Positions 1-10,318 of a stretch of DNA of 28,526 nucleotides are shown here, one piece after another. Within the stretch, counting starts at the first letter, position 1. Each line of letters starts with the position of its first letter. Source of the DNA: Welwitschia mirabilis (Eukaryota > Gnetophyta > Gnetopsida > Welwitschiales); NCBI GenBank assembly GCA_051453625.1, contig JBOZIK010000001.1:177558838-177587363 (forward strand), in the 5' to 3' direction. The translations under genes were made by a program, and so were the position numbers. The notes under the pieces were generated by a model that was not told the origin of the DNA, searched no databases, and saw only the letters and a program-made list of their open reading frames with translations.

Positions 1-271
1 TTGAGCTTAATTAGATTAGGTGCATCGCTATTTATTTTCATAGATTAGTCTTGCATCGCTATTCTATTTCATGCATTACAATTTAAATTAATAGATTAAA
101 ATTACATATTTCTTTTCTGAAATCAACTCTTTATTGTCCATACCATTGGTCTTCGACGGAATTACAACATTCGGATCACTTCGTCTATACTAGCGTGTTG
201 TATTTTTCATCTTATTATAATTAACAGGATTAAAATTGAAACGTGAACTATTGCACAAATACACACCGCAA
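1..271 (+). mobile_element. Ty3/gypsy LTR, 3' end fragment
   Basis: This is the right-hand part of a gypsy-type LTR, cut by the window start. Its last bases (about 251-271, GCACAAATACACACCGCAACA) match the end of the complete gypsy LTR at about 22705-22728, just before that element's primer-binding site. The stretch at about 150-215 also aligns by eye with about 22590-22660. This copy keeps CpG positions (TTCGACGG, TTCGGATCACTTCGTC) that the other has lost, so it is probably the younger of the two. No primer-binding site follows. A Sirevirus-like LTR fragment starts instead, so the fragment is truncated or recombined. Assignment to the same family as 21637-28057 is an inference from these matches. 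Confidence 0.6.
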
Positions 272-587
272 CACTAATCCTCATAAAAGTCCATCTGTAA
301 AAGTTATAAGTGAACCTAGAATACCTAGAAAGAAATTAATAGAGATTCAGATCATTTTTGGATAGAAGCTAATCATTGAGAGTGGAGTAGGGGGTTTCCC
401 AAACTACTATAAATCTTATGTGCTTCCTATTTTATATTTCTATGCTTACTATTCCTTTTTTTTTAGAATAGTTTCTTTTTTATTTACACACATATATTAG
501 TATTTATTTCTAGTAAAAATATTTTTGTTAAGTAATTCAATTAATTTTATCCTATTCACATCCCCATCTAGGGTTCTTAACCTAACA
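272..587 (+). mobile_element. Sirevirus-like copia LTR, 3' end fragment
   Basis: This stretch aligns by eye with the last 300 or so bases of the Sirevirus-like LTRs at 11510-11855 and 19080-19406. Shared landmarks are the 'gttataagtgaacctagaatacc' type segment, GAGAGTGGAGTAGGGG, 'ctactataaatc' and the terminal CTAGGGTTCTT-AACCTAACA. It ends in CA at 587, where the full LTRs also end. The primer-binding site seen after the full-length 5' LTR is absent, and the sequence passes straight into a minus-strand copia relic. It is therefore a truncated solo fragment or one side of a rearrangement. Confidence 0.75.
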
Positions 588-659
588 ACATCTTCCCCCT
601 TAATTATAGAAAATTAAGCATTTAATATTTATATGGGATGAGAGAGATGATAAAGCTTA

Positions 660-1500
660 CAAGGATCAATCTAAGAATTTTTTTAATAAAGTTTTAGGGA
701 AAAAATGACATTATGAGAGATAATCAATCTTTTAATGTTTAGGAATGTACTAGTTGGATGTTCCATAAATGTACCAATGGAAGGATATGCATCAATCTTA
801 TCATGTTATTTAATAGAATTATGAATGTAACACTTGTATTCAAACACATAGATATAGCTCAGAGTAGGTTTATGTCCATGTAATTTTTTAGTGGAAGATA
901 CTCTCTTTTCATAAAAAGAACTAATATGATTGTTAAGATATAGGGTGGTACTAATGCCTCCATCCCATGAAGAGGCTTTGCAACTATTAAAGTGCATTAA
1001 TAAATGTGCAATATTTCTTATGATTTAATTAAATTAATTAGAAAAATCATTCTAATGAGGTGTTCATAGCCATGATTTCAGATGTGTAATGACTTCTAAA
1101 GTAATAAAGTCCTTAAATTTAATTAATGTATATTCATCATCATTATTGGAGAGGAAATCCTTAATATCACATTCTGATTTATTTTCCACTTTTACTTTGA
1201 AAATGTTGAAACATTTAAAGTGAGAGAGTTGTATCCCATGAGATGAACCTCAGTCATATGCAAAAACTCTTGAAAGATATGAAATAGAAATGTCCATAAA
1301 GTTTGGGGACTAGCATATGACAACATAACTCACTATGAATAAGCAAAAGCTTTTAATTAATGCATCACTTAATGGCTGAAAAGTGATGTCATGTTGTATT
1401 ACCCATTATACATGCTTCACATTGATAAAAATCACATAGAATAGAGAAAAGAAGCTATTGTTCATTTTCACACATTGAATTTAATGAATAAGAACTAGAA
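660..1500 (-). pseudogene. copia integrase remnant
   Basis: Integrase inserts the retrotransposon cDNA into the genome. On the minus strand the remnant shows, in order, a CEAC pair at about 1410-1425 that fits the zinc-binding segment, and a core stretch at about 1100-1215 (ENKSECDIKDF..NNDDEYT..KFKDF) that matches the copia 'SDNGGEYT' region. A C-terminal stretch at about 806-905 (KKLHGHKPTLSYIYVFEYKC) matches the family's 'LWxGRKPxxSYLRVFGCKC'. In the core the expected S-D-N-G-G-E-Y reads S-N-N-D-D-E-Y, so the catalytic Asp (codon at 1145-1147) is Asn and both Gly are Asp. All three fit G-to-A changes. The reading is broken by stops and shifts and cannot be functional. Confidence 0.7.
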
Positions 1501-1826
1501 TATCATAAGTAAGCATGCCATAATCATTTATTATGAAACATTATAATAATTTCAAAGAGAATAAAACATCCATAAAGATGCATAAGTTTTCCATTCATGT
1601 ATTATTTCATAAGAATATTCAGATAGAACAAGAAATATCATTAGGGTCCTTTGTCATGCAAATTAAATGATCTTTTCTAACTAAATTGGAAAATAAGAGA
1701 AGATAAGACCTCAAACAAAGAACATACAAAACATAAGAATTTATTAATAGAAAAGAGAAGATAGGTTCAACATAACCACATAAGAACTAGGGTTTTATAT
1801 ACCAAAAATATTTGATTAGGCCTTTA

Positions 1827-1985
1827 TATAAACTCATCAAAGTAATCATGCTTACAAGTCATATGCTTAGTTGAACTAGTATTAAGAATCTAAGAATTTT
1901 CATGAAGTATGTATTTCTTCATATATGTAAAGTCATTATATTGAAAAATTACATTACATTTATAACATGTAGCATTATCAAGGGA
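1827..1985 (-). pseudogene. copia protease start and degraded zinc knuckle
   Basis: The minus strand reads ILNTSSTKHMTCKHDYFDEF at about 1827-1890. This matches the copia protease active-site region, normally a 'D-S/T-G-A..HMT' motif followed by acidic and aromatic residues. The catalytic Asp is Asn here (codon 1881-1883), and Gly two residues later is Ser. Just upstream on the same strand, about 1932-1974, CYKC begins a zinc-knuckle-like segment whose His position reads Gln. The order zinc knuckle then protease is as expected for gag-pol. It is a short relic, called by motif only. Confidence 0.5.
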
Positions 1986-2512
1986 ACTAGAATCATTAGT
2001 AACTACATTTACCTTTAGAGTAGATTTGATTTTTTTCTAAGATATCTAATAATAGTCAATAATATGACCTTGATTAGTGTAATGCAAATATTAATATTTG
2101 TTTTTATTAATGGTAACATTATTCTAATTTGATTTCTTCTTTTGTCAAATCTCATGTCATTGAGTAGGTGGAGTTAGTTACTATTTTTGAGAAGATTTAC
2201 CCTTATTAAGATATTTAACATGAGAAGGAAAAAACTCCCTTAAATAATATTTTCTTAGATGAGATCTGTTATAGGAATGTAATACATTGAATGCAACATT
2301 AGAGGATAAGAGCTAGCAAAGTTATAATACACTTTAGTAATAATGAGATCCTTTCTAAGTTTATTAAAATTTTGCATTTCAGAGTTGCTTACTACCATGT
2401 AGTAATGAAATTTAACGACAAAGAGATAAATCCTTCAAATAATATCTAACTAAGTTAATAGAAGTGAAATCAATTCTAAAGCTCAATTTTAATACTATTT
2501 ATTTTGATATTT

Positions 2513-2513
<1 letters not shown>

Positions 2514-2588
<75 letters not shown>
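2514..2588. repeat. (CA)n microsatellite followed by poly-A
   Basis: An almost pure CA dinucleotide tract of about 37 units runs into an A-rich stretch (to about 2599) and then TATATA. It marks the right edge of the copia relic. Tracts of this length are prone to replication slippage, so the copy number in the assembly may not be exact. Confidence 0.97.
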
Positions 2589-2592
<4 letters not shown>

Positions 2593-2599
2593 AAAAAAT

Positions 2600-3026
2600 A
2601 TATAATCAACTATCATATCTTACTTTTCTCATAATGCAAACTATTCATTCTTATGCAAATATTGATTAGGTTTCTATTATTCTTTGAGTGGAATATATCC
2701 CATAATGTAATAAAGTTGGTGTAACTTGTTTACTTTAATTAAACAACTTCTCCTGCTAAGAAACCATAATTTTTTACATGATTTTAGTCAATGTGCTATC
2801 TGTGAACTTCCAAGTGTTCTTTTATCCTAATTATAAAGAGTAAATATCAACTTGTCTAAGGTGCATGACTTATTATATCTTAACAAGATCAACTTATATA
2901 AGTAGGCTGATCTAAGGAAAGTAATTTCATTATTCATAGAACCCATTTTTTAGGTGTGGTTAACATTAAGCCTAATAGTAAAACTAAAGATCTAATTATA
3001 CCATATGATTCATCACTTCAAAAATT
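2600..3026. other. AT-rich spacer, nothing recognised
   Basis: No coding motif, LTR end or structural repeat could be supported here. By position it may be decayed pol of the gypsy fragment that follows, but no frame gives a convincing integrase segment. Confidence 0.5.
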
Positions 3027-3181
3027 TTACAATAAAATCATATCTAATTGGATTGGACCTTTTCAAGTATTAGGAATATTTCCCCATGGTGATTTCAAGA
3101 TTCTAAGCTTATAAAGAATAGTTCTTTTAAAGTAAATGGATAAGGAATATTTTTTCATGAATTTCTACCCTTAGGCCATGA
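3027..3181 (+). pseudogene. Ty3/gypsy integrase C-terminus remnant
   Basis: In the frame starting at 3049 the sequence reads WIGPFQVLGIFPHGDFKIL, matching the conserved C-terminal segment of plant gypsy integrases ('W-x-GPF-x-V...FP-x-G-x-x-x-I'). A shifted frame at 3126-3140 gives FKVNG, which in the family follows some 10 to 20 residues later ('FKVNGQRLKPY'). One frameshift and several stops separate the two. It is on the plus strand, opposite to the gypsy element starting at 3387, so it belongs to a different, truncated insertion. The rest of that pol gene was not found. Confidence 0.7.
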
Positions 3182-3386
3182 GTTTTATCCTATCCCCTTG
3201 ACATATAATTATAAAAAATAAAAAATTTCTAGAAAAAGTAAATAGAGTTAAAATTAGTATTATTTAAGAGAGTAATTTAGATAATAATAAATTCTATAAT
3301 TTAATTTTGGATAAATCTTAGTACTATGGCAAGTACATATGTTACTTATTTTACCATTTATGACTTTAATATTTTAGGTATCTAAT
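3182..3386. other. AT-rich spacer before the minus-strand gypsy LTR
   Basis: This is low-complexity AT-rich sequence after the integrase relic, plausibly its 3' untranslated part. No PPT or LTR start is visible. The last bases (ATCTAAT at 3380-3386) also occur next to the right-hand LTR at about 8447-8453, so the exact LTR edge is uncertain by several bases. Confidence 0.4.
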
Positions 3387-4739
3387 TGTAGCTTTGTAAT
3401 GATCTATAATTATCTAAGTTTACACTTAGAATTATTCTTCTATAGGGATATATGTGGTAACTTTTACAAAAGGTACATAATTATTATAGCTTCCAATGAA
3501 AAACAAAATAAACTAGAATTAGAAAGTTTGAGATGAACTGATCTTTGATTGATGATGCAAGGGAATGGAAATGCTCCAAGGATCTAACCAATTTATTCAA
3601 CTCTCAACCTTTACTCCAATGATTCCTGTATCCCAAAACTTGACGATCAAATAAGCTTCACCTAAAACTTACCAATGTTAGATGACTTGTGAAATAATAA
3701 TGAAAGGAAGAAAACCTACTTAATAATTAGTCCTACCTACATTCTACTAATGCCAAATGAAATGTGTAATAATAATGAAAGGATTTAAATGAATTTTAAG
3801 GCTAGTCTTACCTAAATATTGCTAATACCAAATGAAATATGAAATAATAACAAAAGGATTCAAGTCAGTTTTTATATTAAAATTAGAAATGAATATACAT
3901 TACACTGAATGGAGGAGTAGACTTAAATCATTCTGCCCTTAAGAAAGGTGATTATAACACCATGATGTCATAGCCTTAAAGTCTTTAATCGAATGAAGGA
4001 GTAGCCTTGAATCATTTTACCCCTAAGAAAGGTGATTAGAGCATCATAATATCATAGCCTCAAAGTCTTTCCCACATTAAGCCATCAAAAGATGTTAAAA
4101 ATGGATGCTCAAGGCCATTTTATAGATGAGGGAAGGCTTGGAGTTGAAGTCATCATTACGTTAGGTGGTAGTTACATAAGGGGGGTTACTTAAGGGTAGT
4201 TACATAAGAAGGAAGTTACAATTTTTAGCATGTAGTGATAAGGAAGGATTATTTTAAGTATAAGTTAAATGATGACATGTATTCTAATTGATGATGATGC
4301 TACCATAGAAGCCATGTCATGTATCTTTCATGTAGTCATCCTTGGCTGTACTACATGTTACTATAATGTGTTATTTTCCAGCATGTATCATCAAATTTAA
4401 AGATTTATTTAGGATTATTTCTGACTTAATCCAAAGGGTAATGTAATTATTTCCCCAATAGGTTTAAGAACATGATTTTTATAATAGTTTACCTCAGAAG
4501 GCTAGAAGTGATAGTAGTCTTGGCCGACGACACTGGCATTTGGTATTAGCATATGATTAGTTTATGCATAGTTTCTCTAAAGGCTGTAATATACCTACTT
4601 ATGTTTAAAAAAAGTCCATAATTTCATGCAAAGGTATTAAAAAGGACATAAAACATAAACATGTGATATAATCATGAATTTAATGTTTCTTCTAATGCTA
4701 ATTATACTTTCTCATAATGTTGATTTTTACATGTAAACA
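3387..4739 (-). repeat. 3' LTR of the minus-strand gypsy element
   Basis: This copy aligns along most of its length with 8454-9503. Shared landmarks include GTTTACACTTAGAAT, GATATATGTGGTAA, AAGTTTGAGATGAA, TGATCTTTGATT and, near the far end, TAGGATTATTTCTGACTTA. Position 4520 matches 9503, where the other copy enters a gap. In element orientation it would begin TGTTTACATG (4739) and end CTACA (3387), giving a TG...CA pair. The 4739 edge is inferred from that dinucleotide and the adjacent purine stretch, because the other LTR is not sequenced there. A relatively GC-rich patch (GGCCGACGACACTGGC) lies at about 4522-4537. Confidence 0.7.
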
Positions 4740-4760
4740 CACCTCCTAACTAGTGTTTTA
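4740..4760 (-). other. Possible polypurine tract of the minus-strand gypsy element
   Basis: On the minus strand the sequence beside the inferred 3' LTR start reads GTTAGGAGGTG, a short purine-rich stretch in the position expected for the second-strand primer. It is weak and interrupted, so the call rests mainly on position. Confidence 0.3.
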
Positions 4761-5926
4761 CTAGTCCCTTAGCAAAAAGTTGATGAAGAAATGGTGACAT
4801 GGAAAAATGGCCTAAAGTAAAAATGAAAAGTGAGGAAATGATATAATATTTTCAAAAATTTTTGATCAATTTTTAATAATTAGGCATCAAAATTAAAAAA
4901 TTTTCTATAAAAGAAGATGTTATACCCACAACCAAAATTAAACTTTATCCTTAAAATTATAGACATAGGAAATTTTACATCTTTAAAGAATAAGTCAAAT
5001 GTATTACAAAGGCTAGAAAATGATTTTTGAAAATAAATATTTAGGGAACATCATCTAATCTATAGGAAAAATCGAACATGAAACCTAATGAAAAATGCAT
5101 CAATCCATGATTTCAAAATATAGAATACCTTAGTTAATGATTACATTTATTGAAAAGTTCTTAAATTTTATTTTGAATTTAAAATGTTTCACATTATCAA
5201 GAAAATAAAATATGCTCTGAGTAAACTTGCAAGTCATAAAAAATTAGTTAAGTAAAATATTCAAGTATACAAGTTAAAGAAAGTAATTATAAATAACATA
5301 TCCCAAGTTTATCTTTTTTATTCCAATTTATCTTTTTCTATGATCATGCTTTATTTATTATTTCAAGAATTTTGATCAAATTGAGCATCTAGTGATATAA
5401 CATCTTCTTTTAATAAAGTTAAACATGATGATATATAAAGTAGTTAGTGCTATATTACTAGTGAACATTTATAGCCTCGATGTAGTTGAACATGTCATAA
5501 ATTAAATCATTAAAGATGCATTACTAGCAAGCATCCATAATTCCAATGTATTTAGCTAAATTTAATTTTATTTAATCATTAAATAATATGCTTTTTTGGA
5601 GAGGGGATATTTCATTTTCTTTTTAATCATCATTTTCATGTTCAATAATTTTTATTCACATAAAGGAATCATTAAATTATTTGCCTAATTAAGACAAATC
5701 TTTTCTTATAAAATGATTTGAAAATAATTTACTCAACATAAAAGTAGATTTTAACTTAATTCAACCATATTTTCTAATTGGAAGACCTTAAGCGAAACTT
5801 AAAATTTAACAAGTTAACTCGAAAACAAGAAAAACCTTTTCTTAAAAATATCCAAGTAAACTTAAATTATACCTAGTTTGTAATGATAAAATAATTACTT
5901 ATTAAAATATTATTATTTAAGGGCCA
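4761..5926 (-). other. Gypsy 3' internal region, no coding recognised
   Basis: This is very AT-rich sequence between the LTR and the long minus-strand reading frame. In an autonomous gypsy element pol would lie here or nearby. No RT (YxDD-type), RNase H or integrase motif could be found by reading either strand. It is most simply the 3' untranslated part of a gag-only element. Confidence 0.4.
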
Positions 5927-6463
5927 TTAGCTAGGATCATCTAATCTTAAGAACTTGTAGATGTATGGAAGGAGAGGGTGGTTGTTGGAATTGATTAGAT
6001 GGAACAAAAATAAAAGGGTTGGAAAGTGGGTTCTAAAGCAATAATGATTTATTTTGTACAACAAGTGATAATTGAGGTTTCTTACCCAAAAATGTTTAAG
6101 ATAGTGATTATATAAGTTGAAGTGTTTGGGAGGTTTAAGAAGTGAAAGAACATCAAGCATAAATTTTTTTAACATTTTTAATTTTTGAAAGTCAAGATCT
6201 ATCTTAAAAGAAAAATATAATCTAAAAGAAAAGCCTAAATTAAAAGCATGTAAAGAAATTAAAATTTTTTCAAGGCATTTCCAAAGGTATTGCATAAGTG
6301 AAGGTTTAGAATGATGAATGCGAAGGTTGAGTGATGAATTAAAATTACATGAAGCATTCAACAATGGGAGAGAATCCCTGTAAATACTTATGCATGAATT
6401 CATAAAATTTGGAAAAATATCAACACTAATAGTAAAATTAATGCATTTAAAATTAGAAATCAT
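5927..6463 (-). CDS. Unrecognised 178-residue open frame inside the gypsy element
   Basis: This is the longest gap-free open frame in the window. It runs in the element's own orientation, downstream of gag. The predicted protein is rich in Leu, Phe, His, Asn and Lys, with Pro-rich patches and several aromatic stretches. I see no catalytic motif, signal peptide or known domain. The composition is what translated AT-rich DNA gives, so the frame may be open by chance. It is notable only because neighbouring gag frames are full of stops. It could be a non-conserved accessory frame of the family. A homologue in another copy with conserved protein sequence would be needed to call it a gene. Confidence 0.2.
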   Translation of the reverse strand: MISNFKCINFTISVDIFPNFMNSCISIYRDSLPLLNASCNFNSSLNLRIHHSKPSLMQYLWKCLEKILISLHAFNLGFSFRLYFSFKIDLDFQKLKMLKKFMLDVLSLLKPPKHFNLYNHYLKHFWVRNLNYHLLYKINHYCFRTHFPTLLFLFHLINSNNHPLLPYIYKFLRLDDPS

Positions 6464-7131
6464 CCATCCCTTAGCCTATTTATGTCTACTTAAGAACTCA
6501 TGCAAGATGTCATTTTGAGGTGTAGACAAGGATGGATTAAAAACCATGGAAGAAAGTGAATGATTGTTGAGAGAGGTATTAGAAAATGGTTGCAAAGTAT
6601 GAAAGATCTATCTCATCATTAAAGTTTAGGTCTTGCTTTGAAGGCAAAGATGAAAATGTCATAATTAGTTCAAGAGGTTGTTAAAAAGTTGAAGGCTCTT
6701 CATAGGGTGGGTTATTAATATGCTTCTAGATAATGCTCTTCTCTTTATTAAGGTTTTTAAGGGATTCCTTCTTACATAATTGCATAAGTGACAAAGGTTA
6801 TGGTTCAAAGATAGATTCATTTTTAATGTCATTAATATCACTTATTGATTCATCCTCTATTGTGTAGCATTCTAATTTTTCATCTTCCTTATATGTTTAC
6901 TAACTTATCATAGATTGATTATCATCAAATGCATCTAATCCTACTCCAAAATATAGCCTAGATGCACATCATTATTCACTCTCTAAAGCATGTCTAAAGT
7001 TAAGATCCTCTTAGATATCATCATTGGTTTCATTGTGGGCTTCTTCCTTATTCCTAAGGAATATAGTCTAGTCATTATTAATTCTATTCTTGTTAGTCCC
7101 TTTAAAGTTTTTAAACCTATTATTAAGGGCT

Positions 7132-7760
7132 ATAAGAATTTAATCATTAGTTTGGCCATTTGTTGAATAAGTTATTTAAGATTTTCATTGGTTTTTTTGA
7201 TGGATTCTTCTAAATATTATGAATGAAGTCTAAGTGTATTAGAAGAAGATTCAGAAGCATCTTCTAGAAATTTTTGAAATGTATCCTCAAAGGAAGGTAA
7301 GGTGTATTATTGGACAGGTGAAAATGATGGGTATCAGTTAGATGATAAAGGGTATTTAAAAGAAAATAAAGGGTTAGAATCGAAGAATGATGAATATAAG
7401 GTTGACAGATATGAATTATGAGAGATAAATAAAAGCAAGGAGTTAAACTCCTATGGGTTAATATATGGATTTTGAAATTCATAGTTGGAAGAAGGTTGAT
7501 TCATGTACAACTGGATTTGAAGATACTCTACAAAGATCTATTTAGGTTAAACAAATCTCCTATAGTGCCTTTGGGTTGGTTTTTATGCTAAAAGCTATAG
7601 GGATAAATAGGTTTCTAATCAAAAGATGTTTGAAATGGGTTAGAAGCTCAACTCATTTCTAGAGTTCAAAAAATGGATTATGGTTTAGGTTGAAAGTTCA
7701 CATTTTCTATAATTTTTTAAAGCTTTATATGAGGCCTACAAGTAAAAAAGTTTAAGAAGG
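7132..7760 (-). pseudogene. Ty3/gypsy gag remnant (spacer and C-terminal region)
   Basis: On the minus strand one frame carries, from right to left, a Pro/Tyr/Asn-rich stretch (NYEFQNPYINP near 7480), then SFEDTFQKFLEDASESSSNT (about 7293-7235). A helical segment, EESIKKTNENLK..LIQQMAKL (about 7205-7150), follows. This order matches plant gypsy gag, where a 'SFEDTLQAFM...' helix and a repeated polar helix follow a proline-rich spacer. The frame holds several single stops (for example TAA within the helix), most of which a C-to-T change would explain. The capsid-like core expected upstream was not confidently read, and no zinc knuckle was found. Gag would have formed the particle that packages element RNA. 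Confidence 0.6.
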
Positions 7761-8426
7761 CTACAACAAGATTTCTGTTTAAGTCATAGAGTGTTCGATG
7801 TAGGATGGCCAGCGATGTCAGTCAGGGAAGGTAATAATACTAGTTCAAGGTAGTAGAACTACTTAGAAAAAACACAGAGGTTTACTCAATTAGCATAATA
7901 AGTTTTAAATTATAGGGTTTGAGAAATTTTTAATAGGAACCCAAAATGACTGTAATTTTGTAGATTTAAACTTAAGAAATTAACCTAAATGTCTTAAATT
8001 TTCTTAAAAATTTTAATAGAAATAAAATTAGATAAAATTGAAAAATTTATAGATATTTACAGATATAAAAAAATACAAAATACACAAAATAAATTATTAA
8101 AGTTTGGATTGATTTTAGCTCATGATCTCAGACTTGGTTGCACTAATAGAAAAGTTATTAAACTTCCAACATGAAATATCAAAAATAAAAGTGAATTTCA
8201 GGTGTTAGATTAAATAACCAAACTCAACAATTTGGAGTAGTTCAAGTTTTACTAAAAATAGATCAGTACTTATCACTAAAAGAAAAATAAAACACACAAA
8301 ATAAAGAGAAAAGGATCCATTTGATACTAGTAGAAATGAACCAATACCCACCACTAGGAAAAAAAACTAATTAAAAATTATAAGAAGAAAATCATGCATC
8401 CTTGAAGAAATTTCTATACTAATAAA
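7761..8426 (-). other. Leader region of the minus-strand gypsy element
   Basis: This stretch lies between the primer-binding site and the readable gag. No convincing coding frame is present. It is AT-rich apart from a patch of more balanced composition at about 7795-7830 (GATGGCCAGCGATGTCAGTC). It probably contains the 5' leader and the decayed N-terminal part of gag. Confidence 0.4.
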
Positions 8427-8444
8427 TCCCTAGCAATGACATCA
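8427..8444 (-). other. Primer-binding site, tRNA-Asp type, decayed
   Basis: The minus strand reads TGATGTCATTGCTAGGGA. The common plant gypsy site is TGGCGCCGTTGCCGGGGA. The differences are G-to-A or C-to-T transitions. It lies about nine bases inside the right LTR, as expected for a minus-oriented element, and it fixes the element's direction. It would have bound the 3' end of the primer tRNA for first-strand synthesis. Confidence 0.75.
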
Positions 8445-8453
8445 AAATCTAAT

Positions 8454-9503
8454 CATAGCTTTATAGTAATCTAAATTTATTTGAGTTTACACTTAGAATC
8501 ATTCCTTCATAGAGATATATGTGGTAAGTTTTCTAAAATATACATAATTATCATAACTTGTAATGAAAAAAAAAAAAAACTAAAATTATGAAGTTTGAGA
8601 TGAAATGATCTTTGATTAACGAGAGAATAACAATGTTTCAAGGATCTAGTTAATTTATCCAACTTTCTACCTTTACTCTAATTTTTTCTCTACTTTGAAA
8701 CTTGATGATTAAGTAAGCTTTATCTAAAAATTACCAATGCCAAATGAGTTGTGCAATAATAAGGAAAGAAAAAAATCTACTTGAGAGTTAGTCCTACCTA
8801 AATACTAATAATGCTAGATGAAATGTATAATAAAAATGAAAGGGTTTAAACTAATTATAGAACTAGTCCCAAAGTATGTAATAATAATCAAAGCATTCAT
8901 ATCATTATTATATTAAAATTAGAAATAAATATACATTACATCGAATGAAGGAGGTGAAGAAGAAAAACTCCTCAATTAGCCTTGAATCATTCCACCCCAA
9001 AGAAAGTGATCAGAACATTAGGACGTATTAGCCTTTAAGGGTTACCTACATTAAGCCAACCAAAAGATGTTTACAATGGGTGCTCAAGGCCATTTTATAG
9101 ATTAAGGCTTGGAGTCTAAGTCATAATTACATTAGATGGCAGTTAATAAGAGGGATTACTTAAGAGTGATTACATAAGGAGGAAGTTATAATTTTTAGCA
9201 TTTAATTATAAATAAGTATTCTTTTGTATTCAAGTACAAGGTGGATGATGACACGTCTTTTTACTGATGATGATGTTGCATGAATGTCATGTCATGTATC
9301 TTCCATGTAGTCATTGTTGTTTGTGCAAGATGTTACTATGATGTGTTATTTTATATTTCCACCATATGTTATCAGGTTTGAAGATTTATTTAGGATTAAT
9401 TCTGACTTAGCCCATAAATGCAATGTGATTATTTCCTTAGGACAAGTTTAGGAACATGAGTTTTAAAGCAATTTGCCTCAAAAGGTTAGCAACACTAGTA
9501 GTC
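8454..9503 (-). repeat. 5' LTR of the minus-strand gypsy element, cut by a gap
   Basis: This is homologous to 3387-4520 along its whole visible length and is cut at 9503 by N. The expected terminal dinucleotide next to the primer site reads CA on the plus strand where the other LTR has TG, a transition. By eye the two LTRs differ at many sites and by small indels, so the insertion is old. Confidence 0.75.
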
Positions 9504-9749
9504 NNNNNNNNNNNNNNNNNNNNNNNNNNNNNNNNNNNNNNNNNNNNNNNNNNNNNNNNNNNNNNNNNNNNNNNNNNNNNNNNNNNNNNNNNNNNNNNNN
9601 NNNNNNNNNNNNNNNNNNNNNNNNNNNNNNNNNNNNNNNNNNNNNNNNNNNNNNNNNNNNNNNNNNNNNNNNNNNNNNNNNNNNNNNNNNNNNNNNNNNN
9701 NNNNNNNNNNNNNNNNNNNNNNNNNNNNNNNNNNNNNNNNNNNNNNNNN
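9504..9749. other. Assembly gap (246 N)
   Basis: This is unsequenced. It hides the outer end of the minus-strand gypsy 5' LTR (about 220 bases expected by comparison with 4521-4739) and the start of the older Sirevirus-like LTR. Apparent reading frames across it have no meaning. Confidence 0.99.
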
Positions 9750-10318
9750 AAACCCTAAAAAGCTTCTCCTATATATTTACCAATAGTCAAAATCATTATA
9801 TGATGGATGTATCATAGTTTAATATCTTTTGATGAGCTTTTAGACTACTCATTGGTACATCTTCTATCTAACTAAACAAGAACATATATCTTTTATTATC
9901 ATTTGCACTTGGTCAATCAGTTGCACTATACATTTTTGAAGTGTATTATCATGTCAAGTAGTGTAGTAATATCATTCTTGAGCTTTAGATCTAGTGGAAC
10001 TTGTGCATTATGGCACACCATTTTCACCACATAGAATTTTCTATAAAGATTGAGACTGAGCCTCTAAAAGGTCTAATTATAAAGGTTATAGGTAAATCGA
10101 GAATACCTTGAAAGTGATTAACAAAGATCTAGATCATGCTTGGATAAAACTTGATCATCAAAAGTGGAGTTGGAGGTTTTCTAAATCATTATAAATTATG
10201 TATCAATCTCCATTGATACTTTTGTGTTTTTAGTTATTTACTTTTAAATTATTTTTAGTCTTTTATTTTCATAAATACTTTAGTATTTATTTCTTATGGA
10301 GATAGCTTATGAATATAT
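9750..10318 (+). mobile_element. Older Sirevirus-like LTR fragment
   Basis: This is a diverged copy of the right half of the LTR at 10319-11855. It starts at AAACCCTAAAAAGC (compare 11116 on), then shows GATTGAGACTGAGCCT (compare the repeated 'gattgaggctaagcct' at about 11437). It continues through the 'aaaggttataggtaaatcgagaatacc' segment and GTGGAGTTGGAGG to a TTTAGTATTTATTTC stretch. The left part is lost in the gap. It stops roughly 50 bases short of a normal LTR end, exactly where the next LTR begins. It is more divergent than the two LTRs of the main element are from each other, so it is an earlier insertion. Confidence 0.75.

Larger units (their letters stand above)
588..2513 (-). mobile_element. 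Ty1/copia internal-region relic (minus strand)
   Basis: Read on the minus strand, this block has copia gene order: gag or zinc knuckle (about 2000), protease (about 1830-1900), then integrase (about 1500 to 660). A PPT-like stretch, AAGGGGGAAGATG on the minus strand, lies at about 591-604, close after the integrase. RT and RNase H, which normally lie between integrase and the PPT in copia, are missing, so there is a large internal deletion. Stops and frameshifts occur throughout. No LTR of this copy was identified, and the right edge is the (CA)n tract. The reading is based on short conserved motifs, not on a database search. Confidence 0.65.
3387..9503 (-). mobile_element. Non-autonomous Ty3/gypsy element, gag only (minus strand)
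   Basis: Two long direct repeats (3387-4739 and 8454-9503, the latter cut by a gap) flank about 3.7 kb. On the minus strand a decayed tRNA-Asp type primer site (8427-8444) lies just inside the right repeat, so the element reads right to left. A gypsy gag C-terminal region lies at 7132-7760. No protease, RT, RNase H or integrase was recognised in the remaining 4740-7131. The layout fits the terminal-repeat-with-GAG class of non-autonomous plant elements. Target-site duplications could not be tested because the outer edge of the right LTR is inside the gap. Confidence 0.7.

Noticed and set aside
806-997. 63-codon minus-strand frame as an independent gene
   Set aside because: It matches the C-terminal part of copia integrase and is only a surviving open piece of that relic.
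9456-9817. Two open frames of 100-114 codons across 9504-9749
   Set aside because: They are almost wholly made of N and exist only because N produces no stops.
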